Positions 37,630 to 46,302 of a stretch of DNA of 64,000 nt are shown here, piece after piece. A program made the translations under genes and the position numbers. Position 1 is the stretch's first letter. The number at the start of each line of letters is the position of its first letter. A model generated the notes under the pieces. It was not told the DNA's origin. It saw nothing but the letters and a program-made list of their open reading frames with translations, and made no database searches. Origin of the DNA: Gammaproteobacteria bacterium (GTDB lineage Bacteria; Pseudomonadota; Gammaproteobacteria; Pseudomonadales; Azotimanducaceae); NCBI GenBank assembly GCA_026708185.1, contig JAPOVK010000019.1:186001-250000 (forward strand), read 5' to 3'.

Positions 37630-38835
37630 TTACGGCGCGTAGGTGAGCGTCAACCAGGCCTTGGTCGTGTCCGTCGCGTGAGCTTCGGCGCGGTACCGGG
37701 CAAGCTTGCCCTGCACGCTCAGCCGCTCGTGCACGAACGTGGCCGACACGCCGGCTTCCTCCCCGTAGTCGATCCCGCCGTGCCAGGACCGGTAGGCGTG
37801 CAGCGTCCCCGCGAAGGTCACCTCCCCGACCTTGGCAGACGCGGACAGATAGGCGTCCTTGAGTCCCGCGGCAGGCTTGACCGCGGCGAACTTGTCCGCC
37901 CAGCCACGGTAGATGTGCTCCGCTCCTATAGGCGTCTGCACCGCGGCAACGCCGTCGTCGCTGCCGAGCGCCTCCCAGCCAAGTGTGAGCTTCGCGCGAC
38001 CCACGTTCCGTCGCATTTCGAGCGCGTAGCGCGGCGCACTGTACGAGATCGGGGCGTCCCCCCAATCCTGCTGGCGCCCAGCCGACGCGGACAGGCCCCA
38101 GCCGCCGAATGTACCGGCGTAGTCCAGCCCGGCCGTGGCACTGGAGTTCGCCGGGCCGTTGCCGTTCTCGAAGTCGAGCAGGTAGGCGAACGCGCCGAAG
38201 GCGTGACCGGCGGCGGGCGTGAGCGACGCGCGGAAAAGGTGCGAGTCACCAGACCAGGTATCCGGCTGGGGCCCGTCGCCGGGGCCGAATATGCGATTCA
38301 CGCGATTGACGTAGGCGTAGTCCACGCTCGCACGGTCGCCGGCCGCCTCGATGCGCAGGGCGTCGAAACTCTGCTCGTTCTGGCGCCACGCCTTGAAGCC
38401 GACGAAATGCTGGCCCGCATGCGCGATGCGCTGGCGGCCCGCCGAGACGGTGACGCGGCTATTGCGGTACCGCACGAAGGCCTGGTTCAGGTCGAAGCCG
38501 ACGGGATCGGCAACCACCGGGTACTCGGTTCGGCCGTTGACCGTGGAGTTGTACTTTTCGGACCCGAGACTGGCTACATAGTCCGCCTGAACGCCTAACG
38601 AGAGACCTTCGGCGGGCGGCATCACCCAACCTAGGCGAAGGCGCGCGGTTGATGCGGCCGATTCCCGCGCGAATCCTTCCTGGTCAACCGTCTCGAACCG
38701 GTACCGGACGCCGAACATCGGCGTGGTGTCCTGCGCCCTCTCGCGGAATCCGGCCGCAGCAGGCACCGCGACACCCGCAACCAGGGCCCCGGCGATGAGC
38801 GCGACCGGCGCGAGGGCAACCGCTCGGACGCCCAT
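37630..38835 (-). CDS. Outer-membrane porin-like beta-barrel
   Basis: The product is 401 residues. A signal peptide (LIAGALVAGVAVPAAAG) is followed by alternating beta strands (FGVRYRFETVDQ, ARLRLGWVM, GLSLGVQADYVAS, VTVSAGRQRI) and ends in a strand with aromatic character (AWLTLTYAP). The GFDLNQAFVRYRNSRVTVSAG pattern is like alginate-export-type or phosphate-selective porins. Its ATG shares one base with the stop of the upstream helical-repeat gene (TGATG), so the two are probably made together. Substrate is unknown. Confidence 0.8.
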   Translation of the reverse strand: MGVRAVALAPVALIAGALVAGVAVPAAAGFRERAQDTTPMFGVRYRFETVDQEGFARESAASTARLRLGWVMPPAEGLSLGVQADYVASLGSEKYNSTVNGRTEYPVVADPVGFDLNQAFVRYRNSRVTVSAGRQRIAHAGQHFVGFKAWRQNEQSFDALRIEAAGDRASVDYAYVNRVNRIFGPGDGPQPDTWSGDSHLFRASLTPAAGHAFGAFAYLLDFENGNGPANSSATAGLDYAGTFGGWGLSASAGRQQDWGDAPISYSAPRYALEMRRNVGRAKLTLGWEALGSDDGVAAVQTPIGAEHIYRGWADKFAAVKPAAGLKDAYLSASAKVGEVTFAGTLHAYRSWHGGIDYGEEAGVSATFVHERLSVQGKLARYRAEAHATDTTKAWLTLTYAP

Positions 38836-39881
38836 CAGGCGTCCACCGCTTCCGACATACTGTCGAGGTTCGCGATGACCAGGAGGACCTGGCGGAACAC
38901 GTCCGTCGGCACCTTGTTGCGAGGTATCGGGCGCGTCTCGCGGGGGATGTTGATGTCCAGGTGGTGCTTGATCCGCGTCATCTCGGCGAGCAGCATGTTG
39001 GTCGCGTCGTACACGACCGAAGGCGTGACGCGCACCAACGTCACGGTTGGCACGCTTGACGCGTCCATGCCGAGTTGGGTCTGCAGATTGACAATCTTGT
39101 AGCTCGCCCGCAGGACCTGCTGCGCCACGTCCTTCGGCGTCTTCCGGCCCTCGACGGGCGGCGCCTCCCGCGCGAGCGGCGCGCGCAGCCTGGCTGCGAT
39201 CAGTTCCAGCTCGTCCAGGATGTACTCCACGTTCAGGTACACGTCGTTCGGCGTCAGCGACCGCCCCGCGAGCCCGTCGAGAAGGAACGACGCGTCGGAT
39301 AGGTTCTTGTAGACCATCGACGGCGTCTTGCCCGTTTCGAATGGCGCGGCCGCGATCTCTTCGGTGATCGCCATCTGCGCCTTGACGGCACGCAACTCGC
39401 CAATGATGGCCGCCACGCTCGCCAGCACGTCGGCGGGTTGGACCTCCTTGATCGGGATCTGCCCAATCTGCGCCGGCGACACACCCCAGCGCTGCTGCAT
39501 ACGGGCCACTTTGGACATCACCTCGAGCGTCTTGGCATAGACGTGGACCGGCGCCCGGTCCTCCTGGAGCTCCGCCTCAGGCGGGTAGTCGTCCGCGCCG
39601 AGTTCCCGGCGCAGGATCTCGATCTCGGCGACGAGGTCGCGCGTTGCACGGAAGACATGGCTGGGCGTCACCGTGTCGCCCTCGCTTGTGCGGTCGAACC
39701 AGTCCGCGACCGCGTCGATCCAACCGCCCGCGTTCTCCTGGGCTTGCACCGTTCCCCCGAAAAGGGGAACGCAGCAGGACAGGACGGCCAGGTACCCGCG
39801 AATCGCCTTCGTCGACCTGCGACCGCATCGGCTGGTCCGATCTCTGCCCACCGCTCGTTGCTCGTACCACATTTGGCTCAT
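38835..39881 (-). CDS. Periplasmic protein of 38-residue helical repeats
   Basis: The product is 348 residues; ATG 39881 has TAGGAG 8 bases upstream. A signal peptide ends VQAQE near residue 49. The rest is eight helical units, each opening with a conserved proline (mostly TP..V[YF]) at residues 73, 111, 149, 187, 211, 249, 287 and 325. The spacing is exactly 38 residues, with one 24-residue step in the middle. Each unit reads roughly P..V[YF]......L..E...I...L. I do not recognise the family. The coupled porin gene suggests it binds, gates or links that porin in the periplasm, which is inference. Confidence 0.75.
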   Translation of the reverse strand: MSQMWYEQRAVGRDRTSRCGRRSTKAIRGYLAVLSCCVPLFGGTVQAQENAGGWIDAVADWFDRTSEGDTVTPSHVFRATRDLVAEIEILRRELGADDYPPEAELQEDRAPVHVYAKTLEVMSKVARMQQRWGVSPAQIGQIPIKEVQPADVLASVAAIIGELRAVKAQMAITEEIAAAPFETGKTPSMVYKNLSDASFLLDGLAGRSLTPNDVYLNVEYILDELELIAARLRAPLAREAPPVEGRKTPKDVAQQVLRASYKIVNLQTQLGMDASSVPTVTLVRVTPSVVYDATNMLLAEMTRIKHHLDINIPRETRPIPRNKVPTDVFRQVLLVIANLDSMSEAVDA

Positions 39882-40742
39882 TATTGATCTCCTACTGAGC
39901 TGTTACCGGGAGAGGGGCTCGGATTTCGGGCTTGGCACCTCACAAGTGTCGTCTTGCGCGCGCGAGGCTTGCGTACACCCGGGTGCGACTGCAGCCGTGT
40001 GGTTTTCGGGTCTCCCCCCGCGACGACGATGCAACCTAGCAAGAGATCTCGACCTTGGCAAGGCTGAACGTGGTGCGGCTCTCGGGCAGTACCAGCGGGC
40101 GATCAGCGTGCCCGAGGTCCTCTCGCGGACGCAGGTGCCGTCGCCCACGAACGAACAGCCGCCGCACCCATGGTTTGGACAGCCCGCCAAGCGTGCGCGA
40201 CGCCGGTCTTGCGCCGTAACGTACCGCCCGCCGGAGAGTCCCGTCCTGAAACGAAGCTGCAACCGGACGCGCCCGGCGGAAATCCAGGTTCGCGCGGGAC
40301 GACCTCCTCTGGTCCTCCTCAACGTCGCAAGCCTACGGGCGGCACGGTCCGCGAACGGCCCGGCACCAGCCCCTCAGCCCGCGCGCCGCTCCGGGGGCGG
40401 CTCACCGCGGTCGGAAGACGCCGGCTGTCTAGTCATTCGATAAACAACACCGGCCGCACGAGGCGTTGCGAGCCTCGCAGCGGTGCCGTACAGTGAGCCG
40501 CGTTGTCGCGCTCGACGCGATGGCGTTGCATCCGAGTAGAGGTCCGGTGTGCCGGGCCGACCTTGCGGCGGCACTGCGGAATGCGGCTGGATGGTACGCC
40601 TTCATGGACACCACGTTGGACGAAGCAATGCGGCACAGTACAGGCAGCGTTGGTTGCCTGTGCCGTGCGCGTCCCAGTTCTCGACGACGGCGGCGCAGAG
40701 GGGCCACCGTCATCCCCGACTACCGATGAGAGTGCTCCGCCA
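39882..40742. other. Gene-poor stretch
   Basis: This 861-bp stretch lies between the divergent helical-repeat gene and paralogue B. The frame of paralogue B is open from 40503, so its N-terminus could start earlier. No other gene, RNA or repeat was seen. Confidence 0.4.
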
Positions 40743-42263
40743 GTGGCCAGGCCCCTGAGCGAACGCGCGGCCCCCTTCGCCAAAGGTGTCTGGTGGGTCG
40801 GCTCGATGCTGGCGATCACGACCACCGTCGTGATCCTCTGGCAACGCGATGCCACGCCAGGCGCGCCTGATCCTTGCCTCGACGCGCCGGACACGGCCCG
40901 GGCGGAGATCCTATTCGATCTGACCAAGCCCGTGCGACCGGGGACGCTGGCGACCGGGCTGCTCGACGTGAGCCGACGGCTGCCGACCGGGGTCGAACTC
41001 CATATCCGCGCCGTGGTGGCCGCCAACGCGCCAACCACATTCCTCGGCGGGTTGTGCAGGTCCTACGACAACGAGGCGCTGCAGGTGACGACCGCCAAGG
41101 ACGGGCAAGCCGCGCCGCGCGACTGCCAAGACCTGCCGGCACAGCTTTCGCCGGCCCTCCGCGTGGCGGCGTCGGCCTATTGCACGCGCCGAGCGGCGGT
41201 CGCCGGGCGCCTCGAGGCGATGGCGGCATCGGAACGCCCCGTCGACACCGCGGACCTCATGGGCGCGATCGAGCGGTCCGTGCGTGAACTCGGCGCAGGG
41301 ACGCTTTTCATCGTCTCGGACATGCTCCAGCACACGACCGCGTACTCGCACCTCGACCTGGATCCCACGGAGTGGGCGTACACTGATTTCGCGGCTTCGC
41401 TCCCTGGACCGCCCGGCCCACGACCGCCCGGGTTGCGCGTTCACGTGCTGTACACGCCCAGGTTGGGGCTGACCGATGCACCACGGGCGTCGGCAGCGCA
41501 CCGGTCCTTCTGGCGGGCGTACTTCGACCCGGCGGACGTTGTCTTCGAGGACCGCGCGCCGCTTCCTGCCTACGTGGCAACGCCGCGCATGGACATCGAG
41601 GGCGAAGCGGCAGCCGTGGCGCAGCAGCGAGCGGAGATCGAACGTCGATACCGCGATGCTGCCCAGGAGCTGGCACGCGTCCTCGACCAGACCGAAGCGC
41701 TCACCCGCGAGAACCGCGACACCGCAGCGGCCAACGAAACGCTGGCTGCGGAGGTCGCCGACGTTCGTCGCAGCCGACTCGCCGCTACGGCCGAACGCCA
41801 CAGTCTGCAGGACGAGTGGGCCAGTCGGGTGGCCAGCGACGACGACCCATCATGGCAATCGGAATCGCTTCGCGTGGCCGCCGACACCGCGTGCAGCGTG
41901 CGCCTGCGACCGGAATTCGCTGCCGACCTGGACCGGGAACGCTACCTGGGTGGCCGCGGCGCGAACTACGGCGCCGGGGAGATCGTCGTCCGCTACGCGG
42001 TCAGTGCCGATGGCGTGCCGCTGGCGGCAACGCTCGTCGTCGACCGCGACCGCTCGGCCGCGACCCGCCCGCAACACTTTGCCGCACTCGCCGCGGACGC
42101 GACGCGGCTGGTGGGCAGCTGGCGCTTCCAAGTCGATTGCGCGCCGACCGCGGGGGTCGGCACGAACGGTTACGCCGCGGAGGCGACGGTCAGCTATCGC
42201 TTGGACTGCGTCGGCGCGCCGATACCGGCCTGCCGCACGATGTTTGCCGACGCTGTTCCCTAG
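40743..42263 (+). CDS. vWA-like / coiled-coil / TonB-C-like protein, paralogue B
   Basis: The product is about 506 residues with the same layout as the protein at 35388-37142. A membrane helix (VWWVGSMLAITTTVVILW) precedes a vWA-like core (AEILFDLTKPVRP; LFIVSDMLQHTTAYSHLDL). The signatures TAKDGQAAPRDCQDLP and YTPRLGLTDAP..HRSFWRAYF follow. Then come a long coil (residues about 305-375) and a C-terminal TonB-C-like region (AGEIVVRYAVSADGVPLAAT, GSWRFQVDC). The GTG start at 40743 is a choice; the frame is open to 40503 and no ribosome site is clear. Confidence 0.7.
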   Translation: MARPLSERAAPFAKGVWWVGSMLAITTTVVILWQRDATPGAPDPCLDAPDTARAEILFDLTKPVRPGTLATGLLDVSRRLPTGVELHIRAVVAANAPTTFLGGLCRSYDNEALQVTTAKDGQAAPRDCQDLPAQLSPALRVAASAYCTRRAAVAGRLEAMAASERPVDTADLMGAIERSVRELGAGTLFIVSDMLQHTTAYSHLDLDPTEWAYTDFAASLPGPPGPRPPGLRVHVLYTPRLGLTDAPRASAAHRSFWRAYFDPADVVFEDRAPLPAYVATPRMDIEGEAAAVAQQRAEIERRYRDAAQELARVLDQTEALTRENRDTAAANETLAAEVADVRRSRLAATAERHSLQDEWASRVASDDDPSWQSESLRVAADTACSVRLRPEFAADLDRERYLGGRGANYGAGEIVVRYAVSADGVPLAATLVVDRDRSAATRPQHFAALAADATRLVGSWRFQVDCAPTAGVGTNGYAAEATVSYRLDCVGAPIPACRTMFADAVP

Positions 42264-42554
42264 GCGTGTCGCCCGGCAAGGCACCCAAACTCGGGACCGC
42301 GGAGCCCGGCCCGCACGCCCCACAGGGGTGGGCGTCCCGGGGAAGGGAGCTGCGGGGCGGTGCGGGCGCAGGCGTGGTCAATCACGCCGGGGCTGGTGGC
42401 TCGGCTCAGGGTCCGGCGAGAGCAACCCGCCATAGAACTCCACGGCTATCAAGTCCGACCGTCAAGGACCGGCTCGACATCCTGCGCACACTCCACCCCT
42501 GTGCGAGCCGTCCCCGTCGACGGTGACGCCGGCATCACCCTGCGATTGTCATTT

Positions 42555-43427
42555 TCAAAGTGCGCCGAACGACCGGCTCACAGCCAGCCCGAAGACGCCC
42601 GAGGCGGCCGTGTTACGGCCGTCGATGACGCGCGAGTGGAACGTACTGACGCCGAAGCCGCCCACGTTGAAGAAGGCCCTGACGCCGATGGCCTGGTGGT
42701 CCTCGTCGAGTTCAGGGAACCTTGCCGGCGTGAAGTCCGGCGCGCCGATGTCGAGTTCGCCGCGCGAGTCGACGAGGCGATAGTCGAGGCCGATCGTGAC
42801 CACGCCACCAACAAGCCAAAGGGCCGCGAGGTTGGCGAACCACTCCGACGGTATGTCGCTCTCCCGGTACCGCTGGCCAACCTCACAGGACAGGCCGAGG
42901 CGACCGGCGAAGAACCGGCCAACGATCGCCGAGAACTCGTAGCCGCTTCCACCGTCGCCCAGCGAGTTGATCTGACCGGTCTCGTAGTCCCCGGACGCGA
43001 TGCCACCAAGTCGGACGGCGATCGACGGGACGGCTCCCATGGTCTCGTCGGTCAGGCGCCGGGTGATGCCGACGCTCGCGTCGGTCATGCCGCGAAAGCT
43101 GGCCGACATGGTCGGGATCCCGGGCCCGGTCACAAACTCGCTTCTCGCCCACCCGGTCTGAAGGTCCACGGCCCAGCCGTCGGCGAGCGCGTAGTTCGCG
43201 TTGATCCACACGGTCCCCTGCGACAGGTCCGCGGCACCCGGGGTCGGACGCTTTCGATCCGCGGCGTAGAACTCGTCCGCGGACTGGTGGACGAGCGAAA
43301 CGCTGACATAGCCGGATCCGGGCTCGGGCAGCCAGGCAGTGCCGTCGGCAGCCGCGGCGCTGGTCAGCAGAAGAACCAGACACGCGGCCAGGCCTCCGGC
43401 ACGGCCTACGGAGACTCGTTCGAACAT
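42555..43427 (-). CDS. Outer-membrane beta-barrel protein
   Basis: The product is 290 residues; ATG 43427 has AGGGAG upstream. A signal peptide ends TSAAAADG. Alternating strands follow (GYVSVSLVHQSADEFY, TVWINANYALADGWAVDLQTGW, PSIAVRLGGIASGDYE, VTIGLDYRLVDS), and the last strand ends VSRSFGAL. The size fits a 12-14 strand barrel. It is preceded on the same strand by a small CxxCP protein 12 bases away, so the two probably form a unit. Confidence 0.75.
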   Translation of the reverse strand: MFERVSVGRAGGLAACLVLLLTSAAAADGTAWLPEPGSGYVSVSLVHQSADEFYAADRKRPTPGAADLSQGTVWINANYALADGWAVDLQTGWARSEFVTGPGIPTMSASFRGMTDASVGITRRLTDETMGAVPSIAVRLGGIASGDYETGQINSLGDGGSGYEFSAIVGRFFAGRLGLSCEVGQRYRESDIPSEWFANLAALWLVGGVVTIGLDYRLVDSRGELDIGAPDFTPARFPELDEDHQAIGVRAFFNVGGFGVSTFHSRVIDGRNTAASGVFGLAVSRSFGAL

Positions 43428-43439
43428 CACATTGGCTCC

Positions 43440-43805
43440 CTACAATCTGTAACGCCGGGCAAGGTATGCCCGCACAGCCGCCACGTTGGCGACCGCTTCC
43501 TCCGGGTTGTCGCCGAAAAGGACTCGGATGTGTAGATCGTCCGAGAGGTTCTGCCCGTGGTCGGACAGCGCCGTGTCAAGACTTCGCTTCAGTTCGCGTG
43601 CCCGATCCCGGTTGAAACCCCGGCGTGAGATGGGGCACTTCCGGCACACCAGCTCCCGGAAGAGCAGTCGCTTGCCGAGCGTGTACGCGCCGCGTTCACT
43701 CAAGGGACCCATACCAGGTCCGACCGAACCAGATCCGTGGGCGGAGGCGGTTGCGAGATGCACGACCACTCCAAGCACAATGCCCCAGAAAACACCCTTT
43801 GCCAT
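43440..43805 (-). CDS. Small exported protein with CRKCP motif
   Basis: The product is about 121 residues; ATG 43805 follows AGGAGG by 8 bases. A signal peptide (FWGIVLGVVVHLATASAHG) is followed by GAYTLGKRLLFRELVCRKCP and a basic helical region ending AVRAYLARRYRL. GK.L....C..CP looks like the start of a cytochrome c, but there is no heme histidine (CRKCP, not CxxCH). It could be a thiol or metal-site protein. It is probably co-transcribed with the barrel protein at 42555. Family not recognised. Confidence 0.7.
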   Translation of the reverse strand: MAKGVFWGIVLGVVVHLATASAHGSGSVGPGMGPLSERGAYTLGKRLLFRELVCRKCPISRRGFNRDRARELKRSLDTALSDHGQNLSDDLHIRVLFGDNPEEAVANVAAVRAYLARRYRL

Positions 43806-44242
43806 CAAGCAAGCCTCCTATTGCTGCGCTCGCGCACCGGCCCAGCGACACAACGCGATCCTATCGCTCGGTGGTGGCATGCACAAGGCACAAACCCATT
43901 TCCTCGGCCCTTTTTCGGCAGGGCCTCGTGGTCGGCGAGCGGAGCCGCCGCGCAGACGACCAGCCAACGTGAACAGCGTGTGCGATCGTCAGCAGGCAGT
44001 CTGGATCACAGCACGACGGCCGCCAATTGGCTGCTATGACGGTCCGGCCTTCGCGCCGGACGATCCGTCCGCCTGGCAACGATGCGACATCGTCGCGCAA
44101 GGTGTCCCTTACGGACTACCACAGTTTGTCCCGCCGTCAAGGATGTTCCCGGGTTACACCCCGGCAGGACAAGGCTGCGGGTTGCACGCACGCCGTGCCG
44201 GGGTTACAGTCCACCGCGTCCTTGCTGGTCGAGACGGATTTC
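43806..44242. other. Gene-free stretch before the recombinase remnant
   Basis: This 437-bp stretch holds no credible ORF, repeat or RNA that I can see. Confidence 0.4.
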
Positions 44243-44758
44243 GTGCTAGTCGGCTATGCATGCGCTGCCACGGATGGCGAGTCCTTGCGTTTGCAGCATC
44301 ATGCCCTGGCGGTCGAAGGCTGCGGGCGGATCCTCGCGGAACCGGTCGCCCTGCACCCGCGATCCGCTCGCCTCGATACGATCCTCGACGAACTCCGACC
44401 CGGCGATACGCTAGTGGTGTGCCGACTCGAGGTCCTGGCCGGCTCGCTGGAGGAACTCGTCGACTGCGCCGTCACGCTCCGTGTGCGGAACGTGGGACTT
44501 CGGAGTCTCGCCGAGCGCATCGACACCGACGCGCCTGACGGCGACCTGATCTACGATATGTTCGGCGTGTTGGCGGCATTCACGCCCGCCGTCAACCGTT
44601 ACGGCGAGCGGCCGACAGCCGTGTCGGCCCGCCGACCGTTCCCGTCCCAGTCCGGGGCCGTCGGCGATGTGGTCATCGCGCCACGACCCCGCACCCGTTC
44701 GCGCCACGAGCGAACCTCCATCGCGGCACGCAAACAGATGGGCGCGCTCGAGACCTAG
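44243..44758 (+). pseudogene. Degenerate serine recombinase (resolvase-like), catalytically dead
   Basis: The frame from GTG 44243 gives 171 residues that follow a Tn3-type resolvase from its start: VLVGYACAATDGESL against the usual GYARVSTDDQNL, then LDTILDELRPGDTLVVCRLEVLAGSLEELV, GLRSLAERIDTDAPDGDLIYDMFGVLAAF. The catalytic serine is Ala (YACAAT for YARVST) and the conserved arginines of the core are changed. The DNA-binding helix-turn-helix end is not recognisable. It is a remnant or a domesticated, inactive copy. No inverted repeats were found beside it. Confidence 0.65.
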
Positions 44759-45278
44759 CTGGCTCGAGCGCGGCCGCGAACACTCTCGGAGTCCCTGCGG
44801 GCGAGCCTGAGCAGCCACGCCATTACGCAACGGCCCGGGCTGCGACCCTTTGTATGGCCTGCCTGGTGACAGCTCGACGCATCGTCAGCGTCTACCGTCC
44901 ACCAACCATGTGTCCGATTCACCGACGCGGGGCGGGCGTCGGCAGAGCAGGAGCATGTCTGCGCCTAGGTTTCGGGCTGTGGTGGCCGCGGCGGCGGTGC
45001 CATCGGCCTCGCGGCGATCATGGCGACCGGCGAGCCGCCCAGTCGCGAGATCGTCGTGGCGGCCATACTCTCGGCTGTTCACCTTGCTGCCGTGTTGACC
45101 GCCGCGACGTGGTTGCATCGGGACTACGCGGCTTTGAGGGCGTCGTCCGGGTCGCGTGCGTCGTCCTCGGGTTCCGTGGACTGTCGGCGACGTCCCGCTC
45201 GGAGGTGTGGGCCTCCTTTTTACATCTCGGCGCTGGCCTGCCGTGCGCGAGACAGGCGCGTGCGGATTCATCCATTTC

Positions 45279-45298
45279 TTGACTGACTAGTCAGTCAA
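45279..45298. promoter_or_regulatory. 20-bp perfect palindrome, TetR-operator-like
   Basis: TTGACTGACTAGTCAGTCAA is its own reverse complement. Sequences of the TGACTGAC..GTCAGTCA type are typical of TetR-family operators. It lies 60-80 bp before the frameshifted lipoprotein ORF in an AT-rich stretch. No TetR gene is in the window. Confidence 0.6.
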
Positions 45299-45310
45299 TT
45301 TCCTAAAGGT

Positions 45311-45330
45311 TTGTCGTGCGCGCACGACAA
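45311..45330. promoter_or_regulatory. 20-bp perfect palindrome, TGTCGTGC type
   Basis: TTGTCGTGCGCGCACGACAA is its own reverse complement. It starts 12 bases after the first palindrome. Nearly the same site, TGTCGTGCATGCACGACA, occurs at 63396-63413. Confidence 0.6.
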
Positions 45331-45357
45331 CATTAACCAAGTATTTGATTTTTAGTA

Positions 45358-46260
45358 ATGTTTTCTGAATGCACTCGAACGCTTGCGCCTCCCATGGCAA
45401 CCGGTCGCGAGCGACAAGCGGCCCGCACACTTACCAGCCCCAAACCGGCTGCTCTCCACCTGCACGCCAAGTTCTTCCGGTGCACACCGGAAGCGGCGGT
45501 CGGGACCGCCGTTCAACCGGGACTTGGTCGCGACGGAGACTTGGCCGCCTTTTCATTCTCGTTCGTCCGAGTCGCAGTCGGGGCTACCTGGCCAGGCGCG
45601 GCGCGGTCGGCGCCGCCGAGCCCCCTCGCCGGCTTTCGGGGCGACGGAGCTTACCGCGCGCCTCGGGCAGCAGTCCTGACTGGCGTCCTCTGTACGCTTG
45701 TCGTCGTCGTGGCTGGCTGCGGAGGAGGCGGTTCGGGAGATCCGCCGCCCCCGCCCAACCGAGCGCCGACGGCGGCTTCACAGCGAGTCCGGACGGCGGT
45801 AGCCCGCCGCTCGCGGTGGCCTTCGACGCCTCCGCGTCCCGCGACGCCGACGGGTCGATCAACAGCTACGCGTGGGATTTCGGTGACGGCGCCACGGGCT
45901 CCGGACGCACGGCAATGCACACGTTCGCGAACTCCGGCGCCTATCGCGTTCAACTGACCGTCGCGGACGACTCCGGCGCAGAGGCCGGCACATCCCGTGA
46001 TCTCGTGGTCAACCATCCGCCCATGGCACGCATCGTCGCGGACCCCGTCGGTGGCGCGGCACCCCTGACGGTGACGTTCGACGCGTCGGAGTCCTCGGAC
46101 GAGGACGGCGACCCGGTGGCGTTCGCGTGGGACGTTGCCGGGTTGACGGTGTCCGCCGGGACGACGGTCGGGCACACGTTCCCCGAACCAGGCATCTACG
46201 CCGTACGGCTCACCGTCACGCGGGCGAGGCGCAGGTGGACTGCAGCGTCGACCGGCTCCC
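45358..46260 (+). pseudogene. PKD-domain lipoprotein, frameshifted
   Basis: In one frame a lipoprotein signal is clear (LCTLVVVVAGCGGGG, then DPPPPPNRAPTAA). The expected continuation, FTASPDGGSPPLAVAFDASA with DADGSINSYAWDFGDG, is in another frame, with the change near 45776. A second PKD unit (NHPPMARIVADP, FDASESSDEDGDPVAF, HTFPEPGIYAVRLTVT) breaks again near 46218, after which GEAQVDCS is in the third frame. Each change equals one missing base. PKD domains are beta modules of surface proteins. ATG 45358 is only the first start of the signal frame and has no ribosome site. Confidence 0.6.
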
Positions 46261-46302
46261 TTTCCTGGGGAACCGGTTCCCACGCCCACTGTCGAAGACG
46301 TC

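Larger units (their letters stand above)
44759..45357. other. Intergenic region with palindromes; possible small membrane protein
   Basis: An ORF at 45020-45286 (plus) contains a two-helix-like stretch (VVAAILSAVHLAAVLTAATWL) and could be the 3' part of a small membrane protein whose start, ATG 44955, lies in another frame. Support is weak. The 3' 80 bp are AT-rich and hold two perfect palindromes, listed separately. Confidence 0.35.
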
